From positions 310,001 through 374,000 of the forward strand of contig NZ_BAXA01000001.1 in assembly GCF_000698125.1 (NCBI RefSeq): a stretch of 64,000 nt of DNA, in the 5' to 3' direction. The notes under the pieces are model-generated. The model saw only the letters and a program-made list of their open reading frames with translations, was not told the DNA's origin and did no database searches. This document shows, in pieces, positions 46,037-54,650 of the stretch (the first letter of the stretch is position 1; each line of letters begins with the position of its first letter). Made by a program: the position numbers and the translations under genes. Source of the DNA: Geomicrobium sp. JCM 19038 (GTDB taxonomy: Bacteria > Bacillota > Bacilli > Bacillales > Marinococcaceae).

Positions 46037-46345
46037 ATGATTGCTGAACTATCTGAACAACAATTCAATGAGTACGAACGAGGATACGTCTTAGTCGTCT
46101 CGCCGTTTTGTTATACGTGTCAGATTGCAGAGCGATTTGTTTATGAGGCAAGTAAAGTGTGTGGAATTGAAGGTTCTGTGTACAAAATCAATTTGCAATT
46201 AACGAAGCACATCGCTGAAAAAGAACAAATCATGACGGTACCGACTTTATTGTATAAAAACGGCGATCATCGAGAAAGACTTGTGACGATGAAAAGTGTT
46301 GCGAATGTCGTTCATTGGATGAGTGCAAGAGAGGAGGAGCATTAA
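46037..46345 (+). CDS. Thioredoxin-like protein (CYTC active site)
   Basis: 102 residues of thioredoxin fold: VLVVSPFCYTCQIAERF contains a CxxC dithiol, and the cis-proline loop is MTVPTLLYKNG. ATG 46037 has AAGGAGG upstream; the longer frame extends into the preceding hairpin. No signal peptide, so it is cytosolic. It resembles the short YtpP-type thioredoxins of Bacillus. It is followed one base later by another redox-fold gene, so the two are probably cotranslated. Confidence 0.82.
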   Translation: MIAELSEQQFNEYERGYVLVVSPFCYTCQIAERFVYEASKVCGIEGSVYKINLQLTKHIAEKEQIMTVPTLLYKNGDHRERLVTMKSVANVVHWMSAREEEH

Positions 46346-46346
46346 T

Positions 46347-46769
46347 ATGAAGCTCGCGCCTTCGTTTTCGTTGTATAACCCTGTAACAAACACGTATCAT
46401 TCGTTAGAAGATTATGCAGGGAGCCCGCTATTGCTAACATTTTGGGCATCATGGTGTCCCGATTCACAAATTGATCTTGATAAAAAAACGCGGCTCTATG
46501 AACAATTAACAACGACCGGATTGCACATGCTTTTTGTGAATGTTGTTGGTCGTGAACGTGAAGAAGGAGCAGGGGAGAAGCTGATGAACACATTAGGAAA
46601 CCCTGTACCTTACGTACTAGACAACCAACTTGATACGTATCGAGCCTATCGATGTGAAGGGGTTCCCTCTACATTTATCATCGATAGAGAAAGTAAGATT
46701 GTCAAAACGTTTGGTGATACTGAAGATTTTACAGTAATTATGAAACATCTCGTGCCTTACATTCGTTAA
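46347..46769 (+). CDS. TlpA/ResA-like thioredoxin-fold protein with CPDS site
   Basis: 140 residues starting APSFSLYNPVTNTYHSLEDYAG. The redox helix reads WASWCPDSQID, so the second Cys of the usual WCPxC is Ser. LGNPVPYVLDNQ and GVPSTFIIDRESKIV complete the TlpA/AhpC fold. No signal peptide or membrane anchor, unlike ResA, so it is likely cytosolic. A single-thiol peroxidase-like or chaperone role is possible but unproven. GAGGAGG upstream. Confidence 0.8.
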   Translation: MKLAPSFSLYNPVTNTYHSLEDYAGSPLLLTFWASWCPDSQIDLDKKTRLYEQLTTTGLHMLFVNVVGREREEGAGEKLMNTLGNPVPYVLDNQLDTYRAYRCEGVPSTFIIDRESKIVKTFGDTEDFTVIMKHLVPYIR

Positions 46770-46839
46770 ATAGAAAAGCAACGGTTGATTTGGTATGATA
46801 GATACCGAGACAGACGTAGCAGTTTTAGGAGGAATAACG

Positions 46840-47964
46840 ATGCAAATCCGATCCATTGAACCAACACCAAGCCCGAATACGATGAAGCTAACGCTTGATC
46901 AAGCGTTAGGATCTGGCAAAAGTAACAACTATACGAAAGACAATCATAGTGATGCACCAAAAGAAATTCAAGAACTCTTCAAAATTGAAGGTATTAAAGG
47001 TGTGTATCACGTCGCTGATTTTATTGCGCTTGAACGCGAACCAAAGGCGAAATGGGAGCCCGTTTTGCAGAAGGCAAGACAAGTGTTTGGAGAAGATACA
47101 AAAGAAGACACGAATGAAGAACAAGTCGTAGCTGATCATTACGGTGAAGTACAAGTACAACTTCAAATGTTTAAAAACATCCCAATGCAGGTGAAGCTTT
47201 TAACGTCTGATGAAGAAAAGCGTGTCGGTTTGCCTGAGCGTTTTGAACAAGCTGCATTTAAAGCAGCGAATGCGGACGATAACATTGTATTAGATCGTTC
47301 TTGGGAAGAACGTGCTGTTCGTTACGGGAACGACCTTGAAGAAATCGGTCAAGAAGTGTTAGAAGAAGTGAAAGCAGCATACGATCAAGAACGATTAGAT
47401 CGCCTCGTTCACTATGCAACGGATAGCAGTTCAGTAGAACGTCCAAAGCCTTATGCAGTGACAAAAGAAATGCTAGAAGATGCAGATTGGAAAAAGCGTT
47501 TTGCAGCACTCGATCAGATGGATCCAACAGAAGGCGATCTAGAAATTTTAGGCATCGCTATGAAAGATGAGAAACTTTCTGTGCGCCGCCTCGCTGTAAC
47601 GTTAATTGGAATGATTGAAACCAAAGCTATTCTTCCTTATTTGTATGAAGCGATGAAAGATAAATCCGCAACCATTCGTCGAACAGCTGCAGACACGTTT
47701 TCTGACTTAGGAGATCCAAGTGCGATGGATGAAGTAATCAAAAGTTTGAGCGATAAGAGTAAGCTCGTACGTTGGAGAGCGGCAATGTTCTTGTTTGAAG
47801 TTGGAGATGAACGTGCAATTGAACCATTAAAAGCAGCCATTCCAGATCCTGAATTTGAAGTGGATATGCAAATGAAAATGGCACTAAAACGAATCGAAGG
47901 TGGAGAAGAAGCCAAAGGTTCCGTTTGGAAACAAATGACAGAGTCAGTAAGAGCGAAAGACTAA
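46840..47964 (+). CDS. Conserved virulence factor C-like protein, YpgR family
   Basis: 374 residues. The N-terminal 80 resemble the NifU N-terminal-like domain (PTPSPNTMKLTLDQAL, GVYHVADFIALERE). The C-terminal third is HEAT-type repeats (AMKDEKLSVRRLAVTLIGMI, AMKDKSATIRRTAADTFSDLGD, SDKSKLVRWRAAMFLFEVGDERA). This is the YpgR/CvfC architecture. CvfC affects virulence gene expression in Staphylococcus; no biochemical role is known. ATG 46840 after AGGAGGAA; TGGTATGAT (46791-46799) is an extended -10. Confidence 0.85.
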   Translation: MQIRSIEPTPSPNTMKLTLDQALGSGKSNNYTKDNHSDAPKEIQELFKIEGIKGVYHVADFIALEREPKAKWEPVLQKARQVFGEDTKEDTNEEQVVADHYGEVQVQLQMFKNIPMQVKLLTSDEEKRVGLPERFEQAAFKAANADDNIVLDRSWEERAVRYGNDLEEIGQEVLEEVKAAYDQERLDRLVHYATDSSSVERPKPYAVTKEMLEDADWKKRFAALDQMDPTEGDLEILGIAMKDEKLSVRRLAVTLIGMIETKAILPYLYEAMKDKSATIRRTAADTFSDLGDPSAMDEVIKSLSDKSKLVRWRAAMFLFEVGDERAIEPLKAAIPDPEFEVDMQMKMALKRIEGGEEAKGSVWKQMTESVRAKD

Positions 47965-47977
47965 TTAGAGGTGAAAC

Positions 47978-48187
47978 ATGAAACGAGAACAATTAATTGA
48001 AACACTTGAAGAGCGTAAGTTAACGGAGGTCCTCACTTTAATTGAAGAAGCTGAGAATGGCGAGTTTGATGAACTTGAACTCGTCGAGTCACTCGGTTTG
48101 TTGCAAGACCAACAATTAAATGATGCGGTCATTGATTATTTAAAGTCGTTGGAAGTAGAGATCATTTACGTGCGTGACGAAGAGTAA
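47978..48187 (+). CDS. Small acidic protein, 69 residues
   Basis: A helical, strongly acidic protein (ELVESLGLLQDQQLNDAVIDYLKSLEVEIIYVRDEE) whose end resembles sigma-70 region 1.1, the segment that shields promoter-binding domains. No other domain. It lies 13 bases after the CvfC-like gene with GAGGTG upstream, so it is probably in the same operon. The resemblance is weak and function is unknown. Confidence 0.6.
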   Translation: MKREQLIETLEERKLTEVLTLIEEAENGEFDELELVESLGLLQDQQLNDAVIDYLKSLEVEIIYVRDEE

Positions 48188-48203
48188 GGAAGGAGCCGTT
48201 CAC

Positions 48204-48683
48204 ATGCGACAAGCACCAGCGAAGCGCCTATCAAAAAAGGCGCTTCCGGTTTGGCGGATTACTGGACTATTTGAAAGTTTATTTTACTTAATTATCCCGA
48301 TTGTGTATGGAGTGCTTTCTTTCGTATTTGATTGGCCATTCTGGATTTTATACGTCATGGTAATCGCTTGGATTTTAATCGTCATTATGAAAAGTCTCGT
48401 CGTGCCAGCCATTCGTTGGCGAAGATGGCGCTATGAAGTACATGATGAAGAAATCGATTTTCAGTATGGTGTGTTTATTATCCGCAGGACACTCGTTCCG
48501 ATGAACCGTGTTCAACACGTAGATACGGAGCAAGGTCCAATATATCGTCACTATAAGTTGTCTGCTGTAAGCATTTCAACAGCTGCGACCATCCATCAAA
48601 TTCCTGCTTTAACAGAAGAAGTGGCCTCTGATCTTCGGGATCAAATTGCCGTTTTGGCCCAAACGGCTGATGAAGATGACTGA
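48204..48683 (+). CDS. ydbS: Bacterial PH-domain membrane protein, YdbS family
   Basis: 159 residues: two N-terminal transmembrane segments (ITGLFESLFYLIIPIVYGVLSFV, FWILYVMVIAWILIVIM) and a C-terminal bPH_2 domain (YEVHDEEIDFQYGVFIIRRTLVPMNRVQHVDTEQG). It is paired with the larger ydbT-type gene, the standard ydbS-ydbT arrangement. In B. subtilis these help resist certain antimicrobial peptides. GGAAGGAGC upstream of ATG 48204. Confidence 0.87.
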   Translation: MRQAPAKRLSKKALPVWRITGLFESLFYLIIPIVYGVLSFVFDWPFWILYVMVIAWILIVIMKSLVVPAIRWRRWRYEVHDEEIDFQYGVFIIRRTLVPMNRVQHVDTEQGPIYRHYKLSAVSISTAATIHQIPALTEEVASDLRDQIAVLAQTADEDD

Positions 48684-50253
48684 CGGCAAACGCATGCACT
48701 GGGCAGCAGTGCCAATTATGATCGTGCAAGGAATCAAAGGGTTTATTATCCCGCTTATTATCGCCTTCTTCATCGGAAGTACTGGTGGCGGAATCGGGAT
48801 CTTCACACTCATTATTATTCCAGTCATCATCTTGTTTTCACTCGGCTATAGCTTTTTATACTGGTGGACGTATCGATACTACGTAAAAGACAACGAGCTT
48901 TATATACGTCAAGGCATTATCATTAAGAAAAATCGTTATATACAACGTCGACGTGTGCAAAGCTTTGATAAATCTGCAGGAATTTTGCAACGTCCATTTG
49001 GATTAGTTCGAGTGAAGATTGAGACAGCGGGTGGTGGAAGTGAACCAGACGTTGACATTGATGCGCTAACTGTTCAAGAAGCGAATCGCCTGAAGCGAGA
49101 GCTAATGAAAAAGATGGACGTTCCAGAAGAAACAGAACAATCACAAGCAGAGCTTAACGTGCACTCAGAAAATGAAGAGCACGTAGAAGGTGAAGACGTT
49201 CATCAAGACGCACTCGAAGAAGAGTCTACAGAAGTTGTTGATGCAGAAGAAGAGTGGACAGAAGCAGAGCCAGATGATCGCTGGGTCCTCGGGAACAAAC
49301 GTCTATTTATCGCAGGGATGACGTCAGGCGGTGTCGGTCTTGTACTGTCTGCTGTTATTGCGATTGTTTCACAATTTGATGTGTTGTTGCCTGAGACGTT
49401 TTATGAGTCTACGGTCGGTTATGCATTATCCTTAACGACGACGCTGATTGCACTATTTGTCGTGTTAATTGCGCTCATCGCATACCTTATTTCAATTGGG
49501 ATTACGATCGTTAAGTACGGTCAGTTTTCCGTTGATAAGAGGGGGAACGATTTAATCGTTTCACGAGGGTTGTTAGAGAAGAAGCAACTCACGTTAAAAG
49601 TACATCGTATTACAGCGGTTCGCTACGTGAGTACGATTTTGCGACAACCATTTGGCTATACAACGATCTATGTAGAAAGTAAAGGCGGGGGAAATGCAGA
49701 AGAGCAACAATCAACGATGCTCATCCCACTCGTAAAGCGAAAAGAAGTTGACGAAGTGTTACGTCGTTTCTTACCTGAATTTGTGTTTGATGAGGGGATT
49801 ACGCTTACGAAGCTTCCGAAGCGAGCTCGAATTCGTTACTGGATTCGTGCAATCTTGCCGACGTTTTTCGTAACTCTGCCGTTAACGTATTTCTTTCCAC
49901 CGTTCGGTGCGCTTAGTTTTCTCATCGTCATTCCAGCACTTTGGATCGGACATTTACGATACAGGCATGCAGGCCACTATGTGACGGATGATCGTTTAGT
50001 CATGCAATGGCGCTTGTTTAACTTAAACCGCGTAATTGTCCCTAAACGAAGAATTCAAGCAGCTGACGTTGTTCAGTCACCGATTCAACGGTTTCGAAAG
50101 CTCTCGACGTTTTCTGTATCCATTCTCTCAAGTATCTCTGGCAAAAGCTTTGAGGTGTTAGATCTCTCAGAGAACGATGGTTTTGACTTAAAAGATTGGT
50201 TTTCAAAACAACAACAACAAAACAAAAACGAAGAGGAGTCAATCGTCGATTAG
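48676..50253 (+). CDS. ydbT: Bacterial PH-domain membrane protein, YdbT family
   Basis: About 525 residues with three PH modules separated by paired transmembrane segments: YYVKDNELYIRQGIIIKKNRYIQRRRVQSFDKSAG, then GNDLIVSRGLLEKKQLTLKVHRITAVRYV, then YVTDDRLVMQWRLFNLNRVIVPKRRIQAADVVQS. An acidic linker (about residues 155-195) separates modules 1 and 2. It overlaps the end of ydbS. The start could be ATG 48670 or 48676. The stop lies inside the following terminator. Confidence 0.88.
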   Translation: MTDGKRMHWAAVPIMIVQGIKGFIIPLIIAFFIGSTGGGIGIFTLIIIPVIILFSLGYSFLYWWTYRYYVKDNELYIRQGIIIKKNRYIQRRRVQSFDKSAGILQRPFGLVRVKIETAGGGSEPDVDIDALTVQEANRLKRELMKKMDVPEETEQSQAELNVHSENEEHVEGEDVHQDALEEESTEVVDAEEEWTEAEPDDRWVLGNKRLFIAGMTSGGVGLVLSAVIAIVSQFDVLLPETFYESTVGYALSLTTTLIALFVVLIALIAYLISIGITIVKYGQFSVDKRGNDLIVSRGLLEKKQLTLKVHRITAVRYVSTILRQPFGYTTIYVESKGGGNAEEQQSTMLIPLVKRKEVDEVLRRFLPEFVFDEGITLTKLPKRARIRYWIRAILPTFFVTLPLTYFFPPFGALSFLIVIPALWIGHLRYRHAGHYVTDDRLVMQWRLFNLNRVIVPKRRIQAADVVQSPIQRFRKLSTFSVSILSSISGKSFEVLDLSENDGFDLKDWFSKQQQQNKNEEESIVD

Positions 50254-50268
50254 ACTCCTCTTCGTTTT
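50225..50268. terminator. Bidirectional terminator after ydbT
   Basis: AAAACGAAGAGGAGTC (50225-50240) pairs perfectly over 16 bp with GACTCCTCTTCGTTTT (50253-50268). The ydbT stop codon is in the loop and the opposing gene ends at 50271. Confidence 0.88.
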
Positions 50269-50270
50269 GT

Positions 50271-51236
50271 TTATTTCGATGGTTGTTGCATGTTCGTATA
50301 CGTGACGACTTGACGTTGATTCGTGTCAGAGGTGCATTCAAACCGGTCGTATACGTAATCTTCCCCAACTTGATGAAGAATGCGTTCATAACGATGTTGA
50401 ATGACGATGCTATTGCCATCTTTTTGGAAGAAAAGAAAGTTAACACCTGAGAATTGGTGTTCTTCTTGGGCGTGTAATAGTTGTCGTAACAATGTGTTGT
50501 GACATTTCACGAGGTGTTTGCGTTTAAAACCGAAATCACGTAACAAGACCGCAAGAGATTCTTTAGCTGGTAGTTCCAATTCATTGAGTAAGATTTGGAA
50601 CGGTTCAAATTGTTCTTTGTGAATCCGAATCATTGAACCTTCTTTTAACCGAACTTTTTTACCGCTTTTTAATCGGAATTTGAAGTCTTGATCATAATTG
50701 ACGGGTTGCCACTCATCCTTTTTACTATCAAGCCATTCTAAGTCGAAAGGGCAGCCGTCTAACATCATTTGTTCACTCTGTGATTGCTCAACGAGTACAA
50801 CTTCATCTTCGATCGATTGCAATTTAAAGTACAAATACGGATCTTCTGACGTTCGATGACCGTTTTTCAAACGAAGACGGTTCTCTTGAAGTTGTCGTTT
50901 CTTTTCCTCGAGTTGGTGAATGTTCGCGTTTGTTGACTTCTCAAGTTTGGCAATTGCCATAAGTGTTGATGAGCGAAACGAACGTGCTACTTTTCCAGAA
51001 AAAGTGGAAATCTTATCGCCTGTCACGTCAACTTCTTCTCCACCACTGTAATGAAGAGAGAAGATGTCATCGGCATTGTGAATTTCATAAACGCCTTGTA
51101 CGACAATTTTTCCAGTCCAAATTTTGTTTTTTGGTGTTTCAATATGTTGTAAAACGCCATAATAGCTACATTTCGGATTTTGCTCAGTGAACACGACGGT
51201 TTTACCTTGCGTTAAATGTGCCTCTTTACGATTCAT
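50271..51236 (-). CDS. Uncharacterised protein, possibly DUF2777 family
   Basis: 321 residues, soluble. It opens with MNRKEAHLTQGKTVVFTEQNPKCSYYGVLQHIETPKNKIWTG-type sequence, suggesting a small beta-barrel, then KIVVQGVYEIH, a coiled coil (about residues 95-125) and an alpha-beta C-terminal region. It resembles the Bacillus DUF2777 family from memory only. No catalytic motif seen. Single gene between two convergent or tandem units. Confidence 0.7.
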   Translation of the reverse strand: MNRKEAHLTQGKTVVFTEQNPKCSYYGVLQHIETPKNKIWTGKIVVQGVYEIHNADDIFSLHYSGGEEVDVTGDKISTFSGKVARSFRSSTLMAIAKLEKSTNANIHQLEEKKRQLQENRLRLKNGHRTSEDPYLYFKLQSIEDEVVLVEQSQSEQMMLDGCPFDLEWLDSKKDEWQPVNYDQDFKFRLKSGKKVRLKEGSMIRIHKEQFEPFQILLNELELPAKESLAVLLRDFGFKRKHLVKCHNTLLRQLLHAQEEHQFSGVNFLFFQKDGNSIVIQHRYERILHQVGEDYVYDRFECTSDTNQRQVVTYTNMQQPSK

Positions 51237-51297
51237 AGGAACCCTCTCTTTTTCGGACTAATCACGTAATCCATTATATCTACCTTTTGTTACTTCT

Positions 51298-52227
51298 TCA
51301 ACTGACAAGTCCGATTCGACCCTTATGGTAGGCATCAATTAGTCCTAAGGCAGAAACCTCACAATCCATCTTCATCATTTGAACATCGTCGTCATGATCT
51401 TCAATGGAAAAGTGTTCAAGAAGAGCTTCAAATAACAAGTGTGACAGACGTGTAGGATCGACGTGCTCTTGTGAAAGGACGGTTTTAAACACGTCATAGC
51501 TGCTGTGAAGCGATTGAAAAACTTCTTTTTGATCGGTTGAAACTCCAAAGTGACCAAAACCGATGATTGCAGGGTTAAGCGACTTTATACGTTCCCAAGA
51601 AGTAAGCATGCTCTGTTCATCAAATTGTGATGGTGATGTGCTAGGAATTGCGATGCAAGTTCCCATTTTTTGAGAAAGCCTTCCGTAATAAATTCCGAGC
51701 GTGTCTCCTGTGAAAATTGCTCCGGTTAATTCATCTTGAATTGAAAAGTGGTGCAGAGCATGTCCTGGTGTATGAAGAAAAGTGAGCTTACGGTCCGCGG
51801 CAATCTGCAATACACTTTCATCTTCATGACTGACTGTGTGCTCAACTGGGCAAGGAAGAACAGGAGCAAACAAGTCGTCGAATTTATCTCCGTATACGAC
51901 TTTGGCGCCTTGGATTAATTTTGTCGGATCATTTAAATGCTTTGCGCCTTTTGGGTGAACGTGTAGTGTCGCGTTTTTGGCGTGATGCATGAGTTGGCCC
52001 GCACCGCCTGCGTGATCGAGATGGACGTGGGTGACAATAATATGTAGTAAATCATCGAGCGTGTAACCTAACTCCTTTAAGCCTTTAACAATCGGTTCAT
52101 AGGAACAACTAGGTCCCGTTTCAATAATCGTTAACTCATCTCCCTCTAAAACGTAAATGCCAGTACGCTGTTCGAGTCCTAAATCTAAACCGTCAATTAA
52201 ATACGTCTTGTCAGCAATTTTCATCAT
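51298..52227 (-). CDS. Metallo-beta-lactamase-fold hydrolase
   Basis: 309 residues. The zinc-binding signature THVHLDHAGGAGQLM, the downstream HTPGHALHHFS, FTGDTLGIYYG and GFGHFG give the full set of MBL ligands (HxHxDH, H, D, H). The long C-terminal helical extension resembles the glyoxalase II/teichoic-type MBL subfamily found in bacilli. The substrate cannot be told from sequence. GAGGTG ribosome site upstream of ATG. Confidence 0.87.
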   Translation of the reverse strand: MMKIADKTYLIDGLDLGLEQRTGIYVLEGDELTIIETGPSCSYEPIVKGLKELGYTLDDLLHIIVTHVHLDHAGGAGQLMHHAKNATLHVHPKGAKHLNDPTKLIQGAKVVYGDKFDDLFAPVLPCPVEHTVSHEDESVLQIAADRKLTFLHTPGHALHHFSIQDELTGAIFTGDTLGIYYGRLSQKMGTCIAIPSTSPSQFDEQSMLTSWERIKSLNPAIIGFGHFGVSTDQKEVFQSLHSSYDVFKTVLSQEHVDPTRLSHLLFEALLEHFSIEDHDDDVQMMKMDCEVSALGLIDAYHKGRIGLVS

Positions 52228-52287
52228 TGTTAATCACCTCTAATTAAAAGTTTAATTATTCGAAAAACAACAAATAGGAGACGCTGA

Positions 52288-53223
52288 TTATTGGTCAGCG
52301 TCATTCCCACCTGTATAACGACGTTCATTGAGTCGAATTAAATAATCAAAGCGCTCATTTTTCAGTTGTTCATCATTTTCTTCAAGCTTTGAAATGACCA
52401 GTTCCATTTTTGTGAGTGCTTCATAAATACGAGGCATCTGTTCTTCTTGTTCTTCGTTATCGAGCTCTTTATAGGCTGAAATGAGGTTTGGAATGTCCTC
52501 TTGAGCCATGCGTTTTACTTGGTAACGATCTTCAACGGAAAGCTGGCGGAGTTGATGTTGAAACGGGTTCAGCCGCTCAAGCAATTGCTGTAGTCGATTT
52601 TGAATGGGCTCTGGTAAATCATGTTTTTGCATCGTTAAGTAGTTTAACGATGTTGTGTAATGATCTTGTTCGGTTTGAACTTCTTTGGATGCTTTGGGTG
52701 ATTCTTCTGGTATCGGAGGATCGATAAATGAAGTCGGAGCATGCCCATCCATCGCACCGTCAATGTGCTGCATTTTTTGGATAATGCCGTGAAAATAAGG
52801 CGATTTCATAATGCTTCTAACGTGAGATTTGCCGTTTTTCATATAATACACAGAACCTTCTTTAAGCATCTTTTGGCTCCCGCGTGAATGTTCGCTACGC
52901 GTGTAACTGAGTACGAATCGCTTTTTTATGGCAGAAGGAGAGACGTGCGTATCGAACGTTAATAACTTTACGTGTTTTTGACTAACTTTGAGTCTGAGTT
53001 TAAATGTACGCCCATTTTTCTTGTACACTTGCGATCCGCGTATCGGACCGTTCTTTAACATGTGTGCAATGATCTTGTCGAGAATTGCTTCACTTTCTTT
53101 AATCAGTGAAAGCCCGTTAGGGTCGGAAAAGATTTGGTCATCGACCGTACGCATTCTTTCCGGTATAAAGCGTTCTCGCCAAGAAGTCGTCAACCAATCT
53201 TTCACTGTCATCAGCACCTTCAC
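52288..53223 (-). CDS. Uncharacterised partner of the TelA-family gene
   Basis: About 311 residues, soluble and charged. N-terminal alpha-beta region (WRERFIPERMRTVDDQIF, FKLRLKVSQKHVKLLTFDTHVS), a Pro/Glu linker near residue 170, and a helical C-terminus with coiled-coil character ending RRYTGGNDADQ. I do not recognise a family. It lies 13 bases downstream of telA and is probably cotranscribed and cofunctional. The start may be GTG 53223 or ATG 53211. Confidence 0.72.
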   Translation of the reverse strand: MKVLMTVKDWLTTSWRERFIPERMRTVDDQIFSDPNGLSLIKESEAILDKIIAHMLKNGPIRGSQVYKKNGRTFKLRLKVSQKHVKLLTFDTHVSPSAIKKRFVLSYTRSEHSRGSQKMLKEGSVYYMKNGKSHVRSIMKSPYFHGIIQKMQHIDGAMDGHAPTSFIDPPIPEESPKASKEVQTEQDHYTTSLNYLTMQKHDLPEPIQNRLQQLLERLNPFQHQLRQLSVEDRYQVKRMAQEDIPNLISAYKELDNEEQEEQMPRIYEALTKMELVISKLEENDEQLKNERFDYLIRLNERRYTGGNDADQ

Positions 53224-53236
53224 TAAAGTTAATCAT

Positions 53237-54329
53237 TTAAGAGCGGTCGTCACTACGTTCTGGTAAACGAGCTTGGACGTTTTTATTCAGTTCATCAAGT
53301 TCTGCAATAAATGCCTTTCCTGATTGAACAATACGTTCATTCGATTGTTCAGTCAGCTCAATGGCCGTTTGCACATCATCGTAAGCTTTTCTGAACGATT
53401 CAATAGCAATTGCTGGTTCTTCCAACGTTTTTAAAGTTTCTTCTGTATTGGAACGAAGTGACTTTGCATTGCTTAGTATCATATCTTCAGTTGCTTGATT
53501 CACACTTTGAACGGCATCAATGACTTTCTTTTGATTGCCAAGGGCAAGTTGAATGGAAGCAGTTACCGTAATGACGTTTTTCGTATCGTAATCGCGTTAA
53601 AAATTGCCTCTTCAAGCTTGTCGTTGTTTTCTTTAATAAGATCAACCGATGCAAGGGATTGTTGTAACACCATAACCGCTTGCGTCATATTTTTGATTCT
53701 CGTAATGACTTTTCGTTGTCCTTTTTGCAATTCTTGTGGGTTATCTCGCCAATTTTCTGCAGTCATTTCTTCTTCAAGCATCGTATTGAGCTGTTTACCT
53801 GTCTCAATTTGCTTTTCAAGATTTATAATGCGTGACGTTGCAGTGTCACGTAATTGCTCGAGCATCAAATTATCTTCTTGAAGTTTATCTTTACCCTTTA
53901 GTAGAGCTTCAATGATGTTCTCAACTTGTGCTTCGACCGTTTGATACTTCTTAGCATACTGTTCAATTGGGTTTCGTCTTGTGATTTTGTTCCATGTTTT
54001 TTGTAAGAAACCTTCATTAAGATGTTCAGGTTCTAACGTAGAGACATGTTGACGTAATTCAAATAGTTGTTCAGGAAGTTCGCTATTTTTATTTTGTAAC
54101 ATATCTTGAACAGGGCGTTTTAAGGATTCTAACGAATCACCTGCTAATTTCTGTTCGTCTTCACCGAGCAAACTAAGTTGTTGCACGAGCTCTTGTGTGT
54201 TCGAGTTTTCTTTAAATTTGTTCATATAGTTCTCAGCATTTTTGGCTGCTTCACTTTTCTCCTTCGACAGGAAGGTCAGTTTCAAAGTTTCGTTTCATCT
54301 AACTCTTCGTTTGGTTTATCTTCTTGCAT
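53237..54329 (-). CDS. TelA-family (toxic anion resistance) protein, frame breaks
   Basis: A long helical protein of the TelA/YaaN/YceH family, linked to tellurite or other envelope stress. The main frame includes LTFLSKEKSEAAKNAENYMNK and ENWRDNPQELQKGQRKVITRIKNMTQAVMVLQQSLASVDLI. It breaks at about 53586; one T added on the plus strand restores NAITNTKNVITVTASIQLALGNQKKVIDAVQSVNQATEDMI into the C-terminal frame. The best start is ATG 54329 (AAAGGTGG upstream; MQEDKPNEELDETK), which is out of frame with the body, so a further indel is likely between 54250 and 54295. Confidence 0.82.
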
Positions 54330-54498
54330 GTCGTTTCCACCTTTCCGTTCACCGTATGCGTGCAAATGTATGCTTACATTATACCATTTTCACTTTCGGA
54401 TTGTCTTGATCTATATACGTGCGCAAAAGTATTAGGTTTCAAAACTGAATAGAAGTTGTATAAATTTCAAAAAGAAACGTAAAAATCATAAAAATCAT

Positions 54499-54540
54499 TG
54501 TTAGATTTTTTCCTTTAGTGACATTATATTAAGCGCTTAC
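54499..54540 (+). promoter_or_regulatory. Possible gltBD promoter region with palindrome
   Basis: TTGTTA (54499-54504), 18 bases, then CATTAT (54523-54528) is a plausible weak promoter. The perfect palindrome TAAGCGCTTA (54531-54540) follows immediately and matches the cre (CcpA) consensus at most positions. No gltC regulator gene is adjacent. The rest of 54330-54650 shows no gene or strong structure. Confidence 0.35.
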
Positions 54541-54650
54541 ATGCTGGAATAAACGGTGCTTGCAATTTGCCGAAGGTTCAGATAAGTGGTAAGATCATTT
54601 TTACTAGTTTCGTGAAGAGATCTTTTTTGTTAAGAAAGAGGTGGAATAAA

